A program made the translations under genes and the position numbers. DNA of 64,000 bases, from contig CM062296.1 in the NCBI GenBank assembly GCA_031216915.1, forward strand, positions 666,828,753-666,892,752, written 5' to 3'. The DNA is from Pictodentalium vernedei. Lineage: Eukaryota; Mollusca; Scaphopoda; Dentaliida; Dentaliidae. The notes below the pieces were generated by a model that saw nothing but the letters and a program-made list of their open reading frames with translations, had not been told where the DNA came from and searched no databases. Below, in pieces: positions 45,919 through 55,334 of the stretch (positions are counted from its first letter, which is position 1; every line of letters starts with the position of its first letter).

Positions 45919-46262
45919 GTGAGCATGCTCACTAAGGTTCTATATTTGTATATGGCGTATGTTTGTGGGGGATATTCTCTCATTCTCATATATGCCATTC
46001 TAATTTTTGGGGCTTAGTCCGGGCTAACCTTAAAAATTGGGATCTTGTTACTTCTAATTAGCATAGTCTTCATGCTAAGTATACGGAATTACTTGAATTG
46101 GGCTCCTTTTTGTTTGATATGTCTTCTCTATTACTGTATAGAGAGACAAACATGTAATTCCCAATAATTTTAATTTCATTTCACCTTGGATTACAGGATT
46201 GGAACTATGTTGATCTACTAATTCTGAAGCCCAAGGCCCTCCACCTTTTTACGATTCAACGA

Positions 46263-46343
46263 GTCTGGGCCATTGGTTTACAGTGTAAAAATATTTTAAA
46301 TTTAAGGTAATTTTATATTTTTATACTTACCAATGGCCCAGAC
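46263..46343 (+). repeat. DIRS internal complementary region, family 2
   Basis: GTCTGGGCCATTGGTTTACA mirrors the left end of 39785, and ATACTTACCAATGGCCCAGA mirrors the right end, joined through an AT-rich junction. Same architecture as family 1, with different sequence. Confidence 0.88.
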
Positions 46344-46630
46344 GGAGATGGCCCTCCCATGAGTGGGCACTCATACCTCCCCACTGAGTTTTTATGTAGT
46401 ACTCTCTTCTACAAAGAGTGATGTTGGCACCAATTCCGGTCACTTCCATGCGCGGAGAGTAAATGTATGGTTGGCCAGATAGGACTTTTAATTTTCGGTT
46501 TTGCAAGCAAATTTTGGGGATTGGGGGGTTCAAAATTTGTGTTTGGCCCTTAATAACTTTTAAGTTAAGCACCAGCTAATCTGGGCCATTGGTAAGTATT
46601 AAAATATGCAAATTACTTTAAATTTATAAT

Positions 46631-46961
46631 TTTTTTTAATTTTATTTTTTATTTTTGTAATTATTTCATTGCCATCAAAAGTTCATGTTCTTGGTCTGTT
46701 TTATGTTTTAGGCTCATCATAATCTACAGAATAGCATGGGTGGTGGTGTATTTACCCCTTGGGTGCAAGAAGGCTATACAATGCTGAAGCATTGCAAAGC
46801 CTTGTTGCACTCAAGTGGCAAATTTATCAACTTTATTAACTTGGGTAAAATATCAGACATAAACCATTTAATTTTTATTTTTTTAAGTTTACATTGGTTA
46901 TAAAAAGAGAGCATAGCATGCTGCAGCCAAAAAGGCCATGCAGGAGTACCTGAGAAACAGA
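46631..46961. mobile_element. MITE copy B, right piece
   Basis: It continues the MITE begun at 39739-39784 after the DIRS insertion and ends TACCTGAGAAACAGA. By eye its sequence follows 39040-39355 closely. Confidence 0.75.
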
Positions 46962-47163
46962 TTTTTAATTTTTTTAGGCCTAACAAATGTGTTTAGTTAT
47001 CTTCAACACTTTGCGTAACAAGATAGAAGTAAAATCACATGTATCCCACAAGATGAACTTACTGAAGAGTGGAAACCTTTCCAATAATAGCAAGGAATAT
47101 TAATTAGTTTTGAATTTTAATTTGTCATCTCAAAATGAATATAATTCTTTCATCATTCAGAAC

Positions 47164-48340
47164 CAGACATGTTAAATCTCCCGGAATGCCAGGGAAAATC
47201 CCGGAATTTCAGTGTAGTTCCCAGTCTCCTGGACGGGAATCAGTTTTGGACCAAAAATCCCGGAAAACAACAGTCAAATATTTCGTTCCCGTTGTAACTT
47301 ATGAAAAACGTTCAGAGTCAAATCACATGCATTTCAAACTCTGGTAGAAACTCACGAAGCAGTAAAATATGCATTTACGTTAAATTTATTTAAGAAAAGG
47401 GTATTTTATGATATATATTTCGACTGTGTTCATGTTTATTTCTGGATTTTTTCCTCTGAGATTTGTGATCAATGTGCGAGTGTCGAAGTGAAAATAGGTG
47501 ACTTACTTTCAAAAAATTGAAAACTCCACCTTCATTTAAATGCAGTTTTTGGAAATTAAAATATATGGAAAGGAATTAAATAATATATATTTATTTATTC
47601 CTCCATAGAATAGCTTTAATTCTCATTCCTTTTCCAAAATCAAAACATAAACAACTATTTAGCATAGTTTAAAAGTAGGTAAAAGTCGCTTAGGATGCCA
47701 AAAAATCATGACTGCGTATTTAAACACAATGGACTTATTTTCTAACACTACATTTATTCTGTTGTGCTGACTACAGAACTGTTAACTGTTGGCCATCTGT
47801 ACCCAGAAAATTCAAATGGAATTTAAAAAAAATGCTTCAATGATGAAAAGAAAAGTTTTGTGCAGGGCACAAACGTCCCACATGCATGAAGTTTGATAAA
47901 GACACTTTCCAAGTACTAATGTTCTTGAAGTAACTGAACATTAGGACATCTTTTCCTGTTAACATTTCCAGACTTGGGAAATTATTAGCTAGTCTAGACT
48001 TTGATAAGAGCAAACCCCAGATGGAGGTGCTCTGTGGGACAGTGTGGGTGGGTGGTGGTGGGAAGGGGGGGGGGGGCTGAAGAAGAGGATCCTGGTGGGG
48101 GGGGGGGGGGGGGGGTAATCAACAGTTATTTTATGATTTTTTAGCATAGCATTAATGTCAGCATAGTTGACAACTAGTTCTGAATATAACCTGGTGTTAA
48201 TAGTGGTCATGAGCTGAAAATCCACAAGTTTTTTCTTTTATTTTGTCCCGCGCGAACAATTTTTCTCTGAAATCCATCCCATTTCCCTGAAAATCACCCT
48301 CAAGTTCCCTGAAAAATTATTCTGGAGGTTAACATGTCTG
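47164..48340. mobile_element. Non-autonomous hAT-type element, complete
   Basis: 1,177 bp with inverted ends CAGACATGTTAA / TTAACATGTCTG and a perfect 8-bp target duplication TTCAGAAC (47156-47163 and 48341-48348). Eight-base duplications and CAG...CTG termini are typical of hAT transposons. There is no transposase ORF; interior G and C runs (about 48067-48115) and CCCGGGA-type blocks are present. A fragment in the opposite orientation lies at 1-245. Confidence 0.88.
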
Positions 48341-48446
48341 TTCAGAACATCATAAAGATATCTTAAGTAGTCCCCATTAGTTTTTATATGTAAAGATAGT
48401 TTCTTCATCCATTTATTATGCCAGAAAAGATATAGAGGATCTGTAA

Positions 48447-48570
48447 TGAGTTTCTCTTTGATATAAGATTTATGAAACGAGTGTAGACAATTTTATTTTA
48501 GCGAGCCTCTGGCGAGCTAAAATAAAATTGTCGAAACGAGTTTCATAAATCTTATGTCAAAGAGAAACGA
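48447..48570. repeat. Long foldback beside the Crypton relic
   Basis: Arms of about 60 bp: TTCTCTTTGATATAAGATTT ... TTTTATTTTAGCGAGCC, a 3-nt turn (TCT), then GGCGAGCTAAAATAAAA ... CTTATGTCAAAGAGAA. Arms are imperfect near the outside. No target duplication recognised. Confidence 0.75.
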
Positions 48571-48852
48571 ATTTCAGATTCTTTTTATCACATGACACAC
48601 ACAAACGAACTTGAACCGATTTATTTTTAACGAGTCTGTGTTCCCGTACATGGAAAAAGAAAATTAACCTACTTTCACCATGTTGACTGAATGCGTTCAA
48701 TACTTCCGCTTTACAAAATAGTTCTCAAAACAAACGGTCTTATTGACATTTAATAAACAGACTGCAACAAAACCCTCATTAGTAATTCAATTGTCAACAA
48801 TAAGAGAAGCAAATCCAAAGAAGGGATTTGCAATTTCTATATTTTATAAACT

Positions 48853-50432
48853 TTAATCCGAGTCGCTGTCGGACACAATGATGCGCCTACGTTTCTGAGC
48901 GGGTTGGGCTGATGATGTTTCTGGGTTATGAATGTGTATTTCAAAGTGCCCACCATAAATGTTGCCTGTGAACATATTCTGTAGTCTACCCGCAAATTGT
49001 GTGTTTCGATCAATGGAATTTGTGTTAGAAATTGACTGGTTTTGATAAACTACATCTGTGTCCATGGATTTAGGATATTGAGGCCTATTTTCAGTTTGAA
49101 GATTGGAGTTAGATAACACACGAGAAATTTGTTTATGTTGTTGTTCATTGATATGGCTGTAATTGTTAATTGACTGGATATTCTTGTGTCCTGTGATTTG
49201 CATAATCTGGTGAGCAGGGATGTTATTTTCACTAAGTTTCTGAACAAGATGTTTGCGAGCACTGTGATTTGTAAGTTTCTTTTCCGGTGAGAGACCAGCT
49301 GCTTTTGCCATGCGCTTCATGATGGAGGTAAGTTTATTTATTCCAATCGGCTGTCTTTTAAACCACTGATCACCGACATTCATAATATCTTGTTTAGTAT
49401 GTGTTGCTATATAAAAAGGGTCACTTTCGTCACTGTAACCAGAGGGCCTTAAAAGAGAGTACTTTTTTATAAATATTCACAGGACACCTTTCTGGTAAAT
49501 CAAAGTTACACCACATTCTGGGTGGCACACTTCGAACATCTCTCACATTGTCACCAGGGCGAGTTTTTGTTTGTCTTTCTATAAACTGTAAATATTCCTG
49601 GCCATTTGGGTCCTTGTGCAAACTAACATCCCTCCAACACATTTTACGGTGCTCATCTGAGCCCCGTAAACCAAAGTGAATAGTGTTTAAAAACCACAAG
49701 GAGTTTATTATAGATTCGGGTGTCGAAGAACCCAGTTGACCGCTTTGCCACAAAATGTCAATTTCATTGTCACTTATTGGCTCCGCCTTCTTTTCCCGAT
49801 TGCCCAAGACACTTCGTTTCAGTTGTCATTGTTTGGCCTTCAATATGTCTCTCACTTTCACAAATTCTACACTGCTAACTATTGTGTGGCCATAATTAAA
49901 ACGTTTTAAATTTCTGTCAATACTGGAAATAAATCCACGCAACGAGCTTGGTTCATATTCAGAGCCGTCAGATTTTCTGACTGACAGGATAAATTTGCAT
50001 AAAATAACACACAGTTCACTGGGCGGTATGTTGTGAATTTCACGATGCTCATTTATATTATTGCTTTGAAGAAAATTTCTTACTAACTTCATATCATAAA
50101 AGGTCTTGCTTAAAGTGTTTTTATTTGTTTCTTTTTCAACAAATCCATCTATATCTGCACCGCTGATATTAACAAAACGACGCTGTTGAGTACAGAGTAG
50201 CGTCCGTTTGCTTAGCAACGCCAACAGTTTCTTGGCAATCTAGCGTCTCGTAGCATTCATCGTGTAATGGGCTCAAACTTTCTGCCGACAGAGTCACTTC
50301 AAAGTCGATACCTATTATTTTCACGGTGTATAACAAGCCTTTTGTGGAATCAATGATCTTAACAATTTCCCCTTCTCCTTTTCCATCTATTTTCACAATT
50401 TCGTTCACTCGATAATCAAGTACACGCGACAT
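48853..50432 (-). pseudogene. Crypton-type tyrosine recombinase (DUF3504-like), lightly damaged
   Basis: Read from ATG at 50432: a ~70-residue basic N-terminal piece (MSRVLDYRVNEIVKIDGKGE), then a phage-integrase-like core. Core SAM-like region: 50224-49826 (FYDMKLVRNFLQSNN). Catalytic domain: GLRGSDEHRKMCW (first Arg, about 49670), LTNHSARKHLVQKL (HxxR, about 49260) and ITGHKNIQSINNYSHI (second His and Tyr nucleophile, about 49185). The tail ends KRRRIIVSDSDSD. Lesions: a frame change near 50170-50224, one in-frame TGA at about 49828, and one extra base near 49475. This is the recombinase type of Crypton DNA transposons and of their domesticated relatives (KIAA1958, ZMYM). All catalytic residues are kept, so the loss of function is recent. 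Confidence 0.82.
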
Positions 50433-50857
50433 GTTTTGTTTGTAAACAATGGAGTGGTACAATATGAATATTAATTAGGTGATGAGGCTTAAAATTCAGC
50501 CAATGAAAATCCTTGCAGGTCATATTACACGTGTTCTCATATAGAAGAATATCAGATGGACTTTTTCATTGAACTTTACAATAGTCATGTGATAAAACTT
50601 AATTCCATATTTTATGAAATGTCATTCTGTTGATGGTTATAAACAACATTCTCATTTATGGATCAATGTTTACTTTTTATTAACCTGATCCAACCTGCAT
50701 AGTTGTCACCAAAATTGTTATTATAATTATTTTTTTCTCAATCACAGTTTATGTCCTCATTCGAAGGTGTTTGGGAGGTTTAGCCTAATAAAAACCATTT
50801 TTAGAGTGTTAATCTCTATTATAAAGGAAAGAAAGATTAGACTATATTTATAAACTT
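50433..50857. other. Sequence upstream of the Crypton relic
   Basis: Presumed promoter side of the Crypton. Its outer border cannot be placed, because Cryptons lack terminal inverted repeats and leave no clear duplication. No other feature seen. Confidence 0.4.
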
Positions 50858-50861
50858 TTAA

Positions 50862-51000
50862 TCCTTCACCTAACATATCAGTCTGCATATTGAACAGTTG
50901 AAAAAAGATTGTTTTTCAAGAAATTTCAACAAACCATATCATGTGATCCCCTTATTAGAATGAGTTTGTTTCACTGATGGGACACATGATGACATGGCTT
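50862..51000. mobile_element. TTAA-type palindromic MITE, truncated half
   Basis: It starts TTAATCCTTCACCTAACATA (50858) and reaches the CAACAAACCATATCATGTGA arm and part of the returning arm, where DIRS sequence begins at about 51001. The right end is lost. Confidence 0.65.
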
Positions 51001-54000
51001 TTCCTGGTCTTCTAAGTCCCCCCTTGCTATTCTGCCATGCTTTTGGCATATTTTTGAGAAAGATCATTTCTAAATTCTCTTGGGAGAATTAGCTTGGTTA
51101 CAGAATGAATTCTGTTATTTTCCCCATGTTTACGTTTTCACTCATGGGTGTTTAAACGTTGTGTTCTGCATCTACCATCTGATGTTCTGCAGATTCTCCC
51201 CTGGGAGTCTCTGTTTTGCATCAGATAGTGTGTAATTTTGATGACTGATTTCGGGCCAGTTTTGTCAGTGCCTGGAGTCTTGTTTTCTGGTGTTTTTACA
51301 CTATTTGTTTACATTGGCAACAGTCTCTTTTGAGGGGGGGCTGTTTGCCTTTGGAGTAGTTTATCTCACTATAAGATACATTATTATTATCCGTAAGTGT
51401 TGCATTAATTATTTAATATGATTTTAAAATTGTTGACCACACTTAACCTTGGGATCCATTGGGGCTCAACGTTACTTTTCAGAAACTTGGGCTTCGCTGA
51501 AAAAATATTTTTCAAATTTTTTTTGATTTTCAATTGTTTTTTCATTATTAATGGATCATGTTATTATGTATCTTTGTGTTTAGGGGTTGGTGCGAGTACT
51601 AGGACTTGTTGTTGACTTTTCACAATGAAAGGTTATTGTTCAAATTGTAATAGGAAGAAATCTTCCTCTGACTTTCATGATCATTGTATTAATTGTAGTC
51701 AGTGTACTCGCACTAACTCCTGTTCAATATGTCAATATTGGGATGACAAACATTGGAAACGTGTGTCACGATATGTTGTTAGTGGAGAGAGGGCTATGCC
51801 GGCCCTTTCTCCGCAGGGTCACTCTACTCTATCAGTTTCTATTTCAGAGGAACAAGAACAGGGTGATGTTTCCATGTTATCTTCTGCAAGTGCGCTTCCG
51901 TCATCACAATTGAATGCAGAGCTAGTGGCAAAAGTGCTCATGAAGATACGACAGTTGCCTAAGAGGTCCCTAGTAGGATCGATGGCACTGTCGTCCGCTA
52001 GCACGCCCGGTGTAGAGTCCATTCACCGAATGGTTCGTCAGCTGGGTTCGTCCGATGCGGTCCAGGAGGAAATGTTGGGTGATGCGAGCACTATAAACAT
52101 TCAAGGTGCACACCCAGTGACGACGGATAGTAGGAGAGATCGGAGGAAGCCTTCTAGTCCGGTTCCTAGCTCGTCCAGGTCCATCCGGACTGCGAGCGAG
52201 AGAGGCCCCTCTCTCGTACAACATCTGGGACCAGATGTTGTGGTACAAAATGTGTCGTTAGCGGAGCACACGTCCGTTGCTCGGGACACTCCGTTGTATA
52301 GGCAGTCCGCTGAGACTGCTCAGGCTTCTTCTTCCTCTCACCAGCGCACACGACCGCACCTTGGCTACGCGACCGCCGATATTTTACCAGCTTTGCCGAC
52401 CAGGGATTCTTCGGCGACCAGGTCATGCCATCCGGTAGCCAGGGACACGAGGCTGGTTGACTCCGGACGTTCGCATAGGAAGATTATGCGGGAGTCACTA
52501 GATGCGGAGCTGCCCTCGGCGAAGCATCGAAAGACTGCGCCTCCGCAGGCCTCGATGTCGGACGTGCTTGCTCAAATAGCACAACTTATCGCAGCATCCC
52601 AGCAACCGACAGAAACGGTGTCGGATCGGGAATTATCCGACGGCGCTGGGTCGGTACGCTCCGCCGAAGCATCGTGTGCGGACGACCGGGAGCATCATGA
52701 GGTCCGACTGGATGGTGAAAGGGATACGGATGACTTGGAGTTATCCCTTTCGGAACAACATAAAGCTGCCGTGGACTTCATCCGGCACTTTCTTCCTCAG
52801 GTTGTTCCATCGGGCCAGACTGCTGCGGTACCGGACAAGAGAATTATAGCGTCATTGGACACTGATTTCTTCGAGCGGTTCAAGGACATCGCTCCTGAGT
52901 TTCTGTCTCAGTCCAATAATGTCACAAGGGCATTTGAATTATTGAACAACGCTATATTCAAGCTTGCTTCCAGAACAGGAAAAGCGGGTTTCTTGTCCGC
53001 CAATGCTCTTAACCTGCCTTTCATTAATGCAAGGAATAAATTCGATACGGCAGGACAGGGTATCCCGAGAGTTCCTCTGCGTATGGACGACGAGGCGGAA
53101 GACTTAGAATTATCATTACCGTCGTCTCTGTCTATCCCAACCGCGGTGTTGGATACGACTATTTCGTCTAACAGAGCCAGTTTAGATTCTTTATCTTACG
53201 CAGACCACCTTACAAAGGCATTATCACTGCATCTTCAAGGGAAAGAATTTCAGGATGTTCAATCCTTTTTAAGACTTCTTTCAAGGGCAGTAGCTTATTC
53301 CACGTGTAACTCCGCCCTTTCAGTGGCAAACTTGGAGTTGGTTAGACGTGACGCAGCCCTAGCTACATCCACACTTGTGGATAGTAAGGTGAAGAACTCT
53401 CTCAGAGTCGCTTCGGTCTCCGGAGAACTTCTCTTCGACGGCAAGCTTTCTGCAATTTACGATAAAATTACTAAGAAAGCTTCGGATTCTCTGCTGTTTA
53501 AGTCCGCTTCTAAGAAGTCGGACACGGCAGATAAGAGTAAGACAGGCACTTCTTGGTCTAATGCACCCAAGAGAGGTTCCTATAGAGGTTCCGGTGCGTC
53601 CTCTTGGTCTTATTCAAGAGACCGTCAAGGCAGCGACTCACATGCGGGACGTCCTTCGGGCCAGGACAACCGGTCGGACGCCCCGAGGTCGACAGGACGA
53701 GGTGGGGGTCGTGGAGGACGTGGTTTCTCCTCCCGCAGGCCTCGCAGGTCCAGGAGGTGATGGCTTCAACCTCTATCGCGTTCCGGTTGGCGGAAGGTTG
53801 TCGAGTTTTTCACAAGAGTGGGCGTCGATTACGGACGACCCTTGGGTGAGAGGGGTGATTTCGGAAGGTCTGAAAATATCCTTCAAACGAAAGCCTCCAT
53901 TAACTCGAAGTCCAAAATGGACTCAACTTCAGTCAAATCCGCAGAAAAGAGACGCCCTGTTATCAGAGGTGCAGTCTCTTTGAATGAAGAACGCGGTAGA

Positions 54001-54941
54001 GGTCGTAGAAAACCAGGAAACACCGGGATTCTACAGCCATCTGTTTCTGGTTCCGAAACCAGACGGCTCGTTCCGTCCAGTCATAGATTTGAGCTGGATA
54101 AACAAGCTGATCGTCGCTCCGAAGTTTTATATGGAGACGATTCGATCGGTCAAAGCGAGTATTCGGGTGAACGATTATGCAACAAGCATAGATCTCAAAG
54201 ATGCATACTTTCACGTCATGGTACATCCGACATTCAGAAAGTATCTACGCTTCGCAGTCCTAGGAGTGGTGTATCAATTTCGGGCGATGTGCTTCGGATT
54301 GAAACTGGCACCCTGGGCTTTCACTCGGGTAATGAACTCGGTAATGATGTATTTCCGAGCTCATTCGTCTGCGGTAACGTCGGCCTACCTGGACGACATT
54401 CTTCAGAGGTACGGCAACGAGTTAACGCTTCAGAACGATGTGCAGAATCTGCTTCTATTGCTCCGACGTCTCGGTTTTATAATAAACGAGGAGAAGTCGG
54501 ATCTGGTGCCGTCCAAGTCATTCACACATCTGGGAATGAGCTTCGAGACGCACAACAATCTTGTTTGTCTGCCATTAACCAGAGCGAAATTAGTCAGTTG
54601 TTACGCTCGCTATTGTCTTCACGCAGACAAAGTCACAGCGAGGGAGTTCATGAGACTGATAGGTCTGTGCGGAACCGCTGCGGATCTCATTCCAATGGGG
54701 CGGTTACGCACTCGTCCTCTCCAAATTTTCTTGACTCGGAATTGGAGTGTGAAAATTCATTCGCTCGACATAGACATTCTCTTGTCAGATCAAGTGAAAC
54801 GAGAGATTCAGACTTGGGCAGACATTCAGTGGTTAACTCAGGGAGTTCCGCTGCAGTTGCCGGATCCGAGTTTTACCATTATGATGGATGCCAGTCAAAC
54901 AGGTTGGGGTGCAACATTGATCCCAACGGATTCGAGATGTA
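51001..54941 (+). mobile_element. DIRS family-1 fragment with intact ORF1
   Basis: It aligns with copy 1 from about 5677 (CCCCCTTGCTATTCTGCCAT) to about 9497 (CAACGGATTCGAGATG). It lacks both termini, the internal complementary region and the tyrosine recombinase. It lies between two MITE remnants (50862 and 54957). Its genes are far better preserved than those of 5204 and 21709, so it serves as the coding reference for the family. Confidence 0.88.
51625..53760 (+). CDS. DIRS ORF1 (Gag-like protein), intact, 711 aa
   Basis: ORF1 of a DIRS retrotransposon, presumed to coat the element RNA. The N-terminus is cysteine-rich: YCSNC (C5, C8), HCINCSQC (C21, C24, C27) and CSIC (C33, C36), a likely zinc-binding knuckle, followed by an aromatic/basic WDDKHWKRVSRY. 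The middle is Ser/Ala-rich and low complexity up to about residue 290. A conserved helical region follows (QASMSDVLAQIAQLIAASQQ; FIRHFLPQVVPSGQ; SYADHLTKALSLHLQGKEF; AVAYSTCNSALSVANLEL). The C-terminus is an RGG-type tail (GRGGGRGGRGFSSRRPRRSR) fit for RNA binding. The ATG is supported by the same MKxYCxxC start at 58904. No stop in 711 codons, although the element is truncated. Confidence 0.88.
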   Translation: MKGYCSNCNRKKSSSDFHDHCINCSQCTRTNSCSICQYWDDKHWKRVSRYVVSGERAMPALSPQGHSTLSVSISEEQEQGDVSMLSSASALPSSQLNAELVAKVLMKIRQLPKRSLVGSMALSSASTPGVESIHRMVRQLGSSDAVQEEMLGDASTINIQGAHPVTTDSRRDRRKPSSPVPSSSRSIRTASERGPSLVQHLGPDVVVQNVSLAEHTSVARDTPLYRQSAETAQASSSSHQRTRPHLGYATADILPALPTRDSSATRSCHPVARDTRLVDSGRSHRKIMRESLDAELPSAKHRKTAPPQASMSDVLAQIAQLIAASQQPTETVSDRELSDGAGSVRSAEASCADDREHHEVRLDGERDTDDLELSLSEQHKAAVDFIRHFLPQVVPSGQTAAVPDKRIIASLDTDFFERFKDIAPEFLSQSNNVTRAFELLNNAIFKLASRTGKAGFLSANALNLPFINARNKFDTAGQGIPRVPLRMDDEAEDLELSLPSSLSIPTAVLDTTISSNRASLDSLSYADHLTKALSLHLQGKEFQDVQSFLRLLSRAVAYSTCNSALSVANLELVRRDAALATSTLVDSKVKNSLRVASVSGELLFDGKLSAIYDKITKKASDSLLFKSASKKSDTADKSKTGTSWSNAPKRGSYRGSGASSWSYSRDRQGSDSHAGRPSGQDNRSDAPRSTGRGGGRGGRGFSSRRPRRSRR

Positions 54942-54952
54942 GAGATCCATGA
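53561..54952 (+). pseudogene. DIRS RT and partial RNase H, one in-frame TGA
   Basis: The frame overlaps the end of ORF1 and encodes VPVGGRLSSFSQEWASITDD and onward, a TGA at 53981-53983 (EVQSL, stop, MKNAVEVV), then the polymerase: PKPDGSFRPVIDLSWINKL, SIDLKDAYF (motif A Asp, residue 70 counted from the ATG at 53984), YQFRAMCFGLKLAPWAFTR, AYLDDILQRYG (YLDD, residues 135-138), FIINEEKSDLVPSKS, HLGMSFETHNN, and the RNase H start IMMDASQTGWGATLIP. It stops at the element breakpoint near 54941, so RNase H is incomplete. Overlap of ORF1 and RT frames is usual for DIRS. A 374-codon ORF over the same bases is a shadow. Confidence 0.88.
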
Positions 54953-54956
54953 GCTC

Positions 54957-55106
54957 TGTTGAAACAAGGTAATAAGAGGATACATGCTTATTTTATCACA
55001 ATAATACAGAAAAGTGACCAAATTCCTTCCTGTAATTTGGTCACGCTTGTTAATTGAATATGTTTTCACTGGGAAAGTGGCAATTCAATTCACATGGTTC
55101 CACTCT
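54957..55106. mobile_element. TA-flanked mariner-type MITE fragment
   Basis: The right half of the 16775 family: GAGCTCTGTTGAAACAAGG (central palindrome arm), TGTTAATTGAATATGTTTTC, CAATTCAATTCACATGGTTC, CACT. It lies 77 bp before the acceptor of dynein exon I. Confidence 0.7.
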
Positions 55107-55182
55107 TTATGCAGTCTCCCATGACATTCAGTTTTGTCCAGAATAGTTCCTGCTTTGTTCATAACCTTTTTTCTGTTTTCAG

Positions 55183-55334
55183 ACAATATTACACAGCGTA
55201 TTCAGAATATCAATGATTACTTCACATTCAGCTTATACAGTAATGTATGCAGAAGTTTATTCGAGAAGCACAAGTTGGTGTTTGCATTCCTTCTGACTGC
55301 AAGAATAAAGATGCATAAAGGTTTAATCAATATG
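55183..55334 (+). CDS. DNAH1-like: Axonemal dynein heavy chain, exon I (AAA6)
   Basis: 2 nt complete the split aspartate, then 50 codons (NITQRIQNINDYFTFSLYSN, VCRSLFEKHKLVFAFLLTAR, IKMHKGLINM). SLYxNVCRSLFEKHKLxFAFLL is an AAA6 signature of dynein heavy chains. Acceptor TTCTGTTTTCAG, donor ATG|GTAAGT, phase 0. No further dynein exon occurs before 64000, so this intron exceeds 8.6 kb and the C-terminal domain lies beyond the window. Confidence 0.95.

Larger units (their letters stand above)
39785..46630 (+). mobile_element. DIRS retrotransposon, family 2, degraded
   Basis: A 6.85-kb insertion with left end ATTTTTACACTGTAAACCA, right inverted terminal repeat (about 46425-46630) and internal complementary region (46263-46343). 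Pieces of ORF1 (41415-42935), RT (42950-43920) and RNase H (43920-44150) remain in order, but the tyrosine recombinase is missing, deleted or decayed between about 44150 and 44560. A ~1.2-kb element with tandem repeats is inserted at 44741-45918. Flanks are two halves of a MITE whose unbroken copy lies at 38991-39355, which fixes both borders. Confidence 0.88.

Noticed and set aside
53818..54942. 374-codon ORF over the RT region
   Set aside because: It is a different frame over the same bases as the RT, Ser/Arg/Gly-rich and without motifs; the overlapping frame carries YLDD and all other RT blocks.
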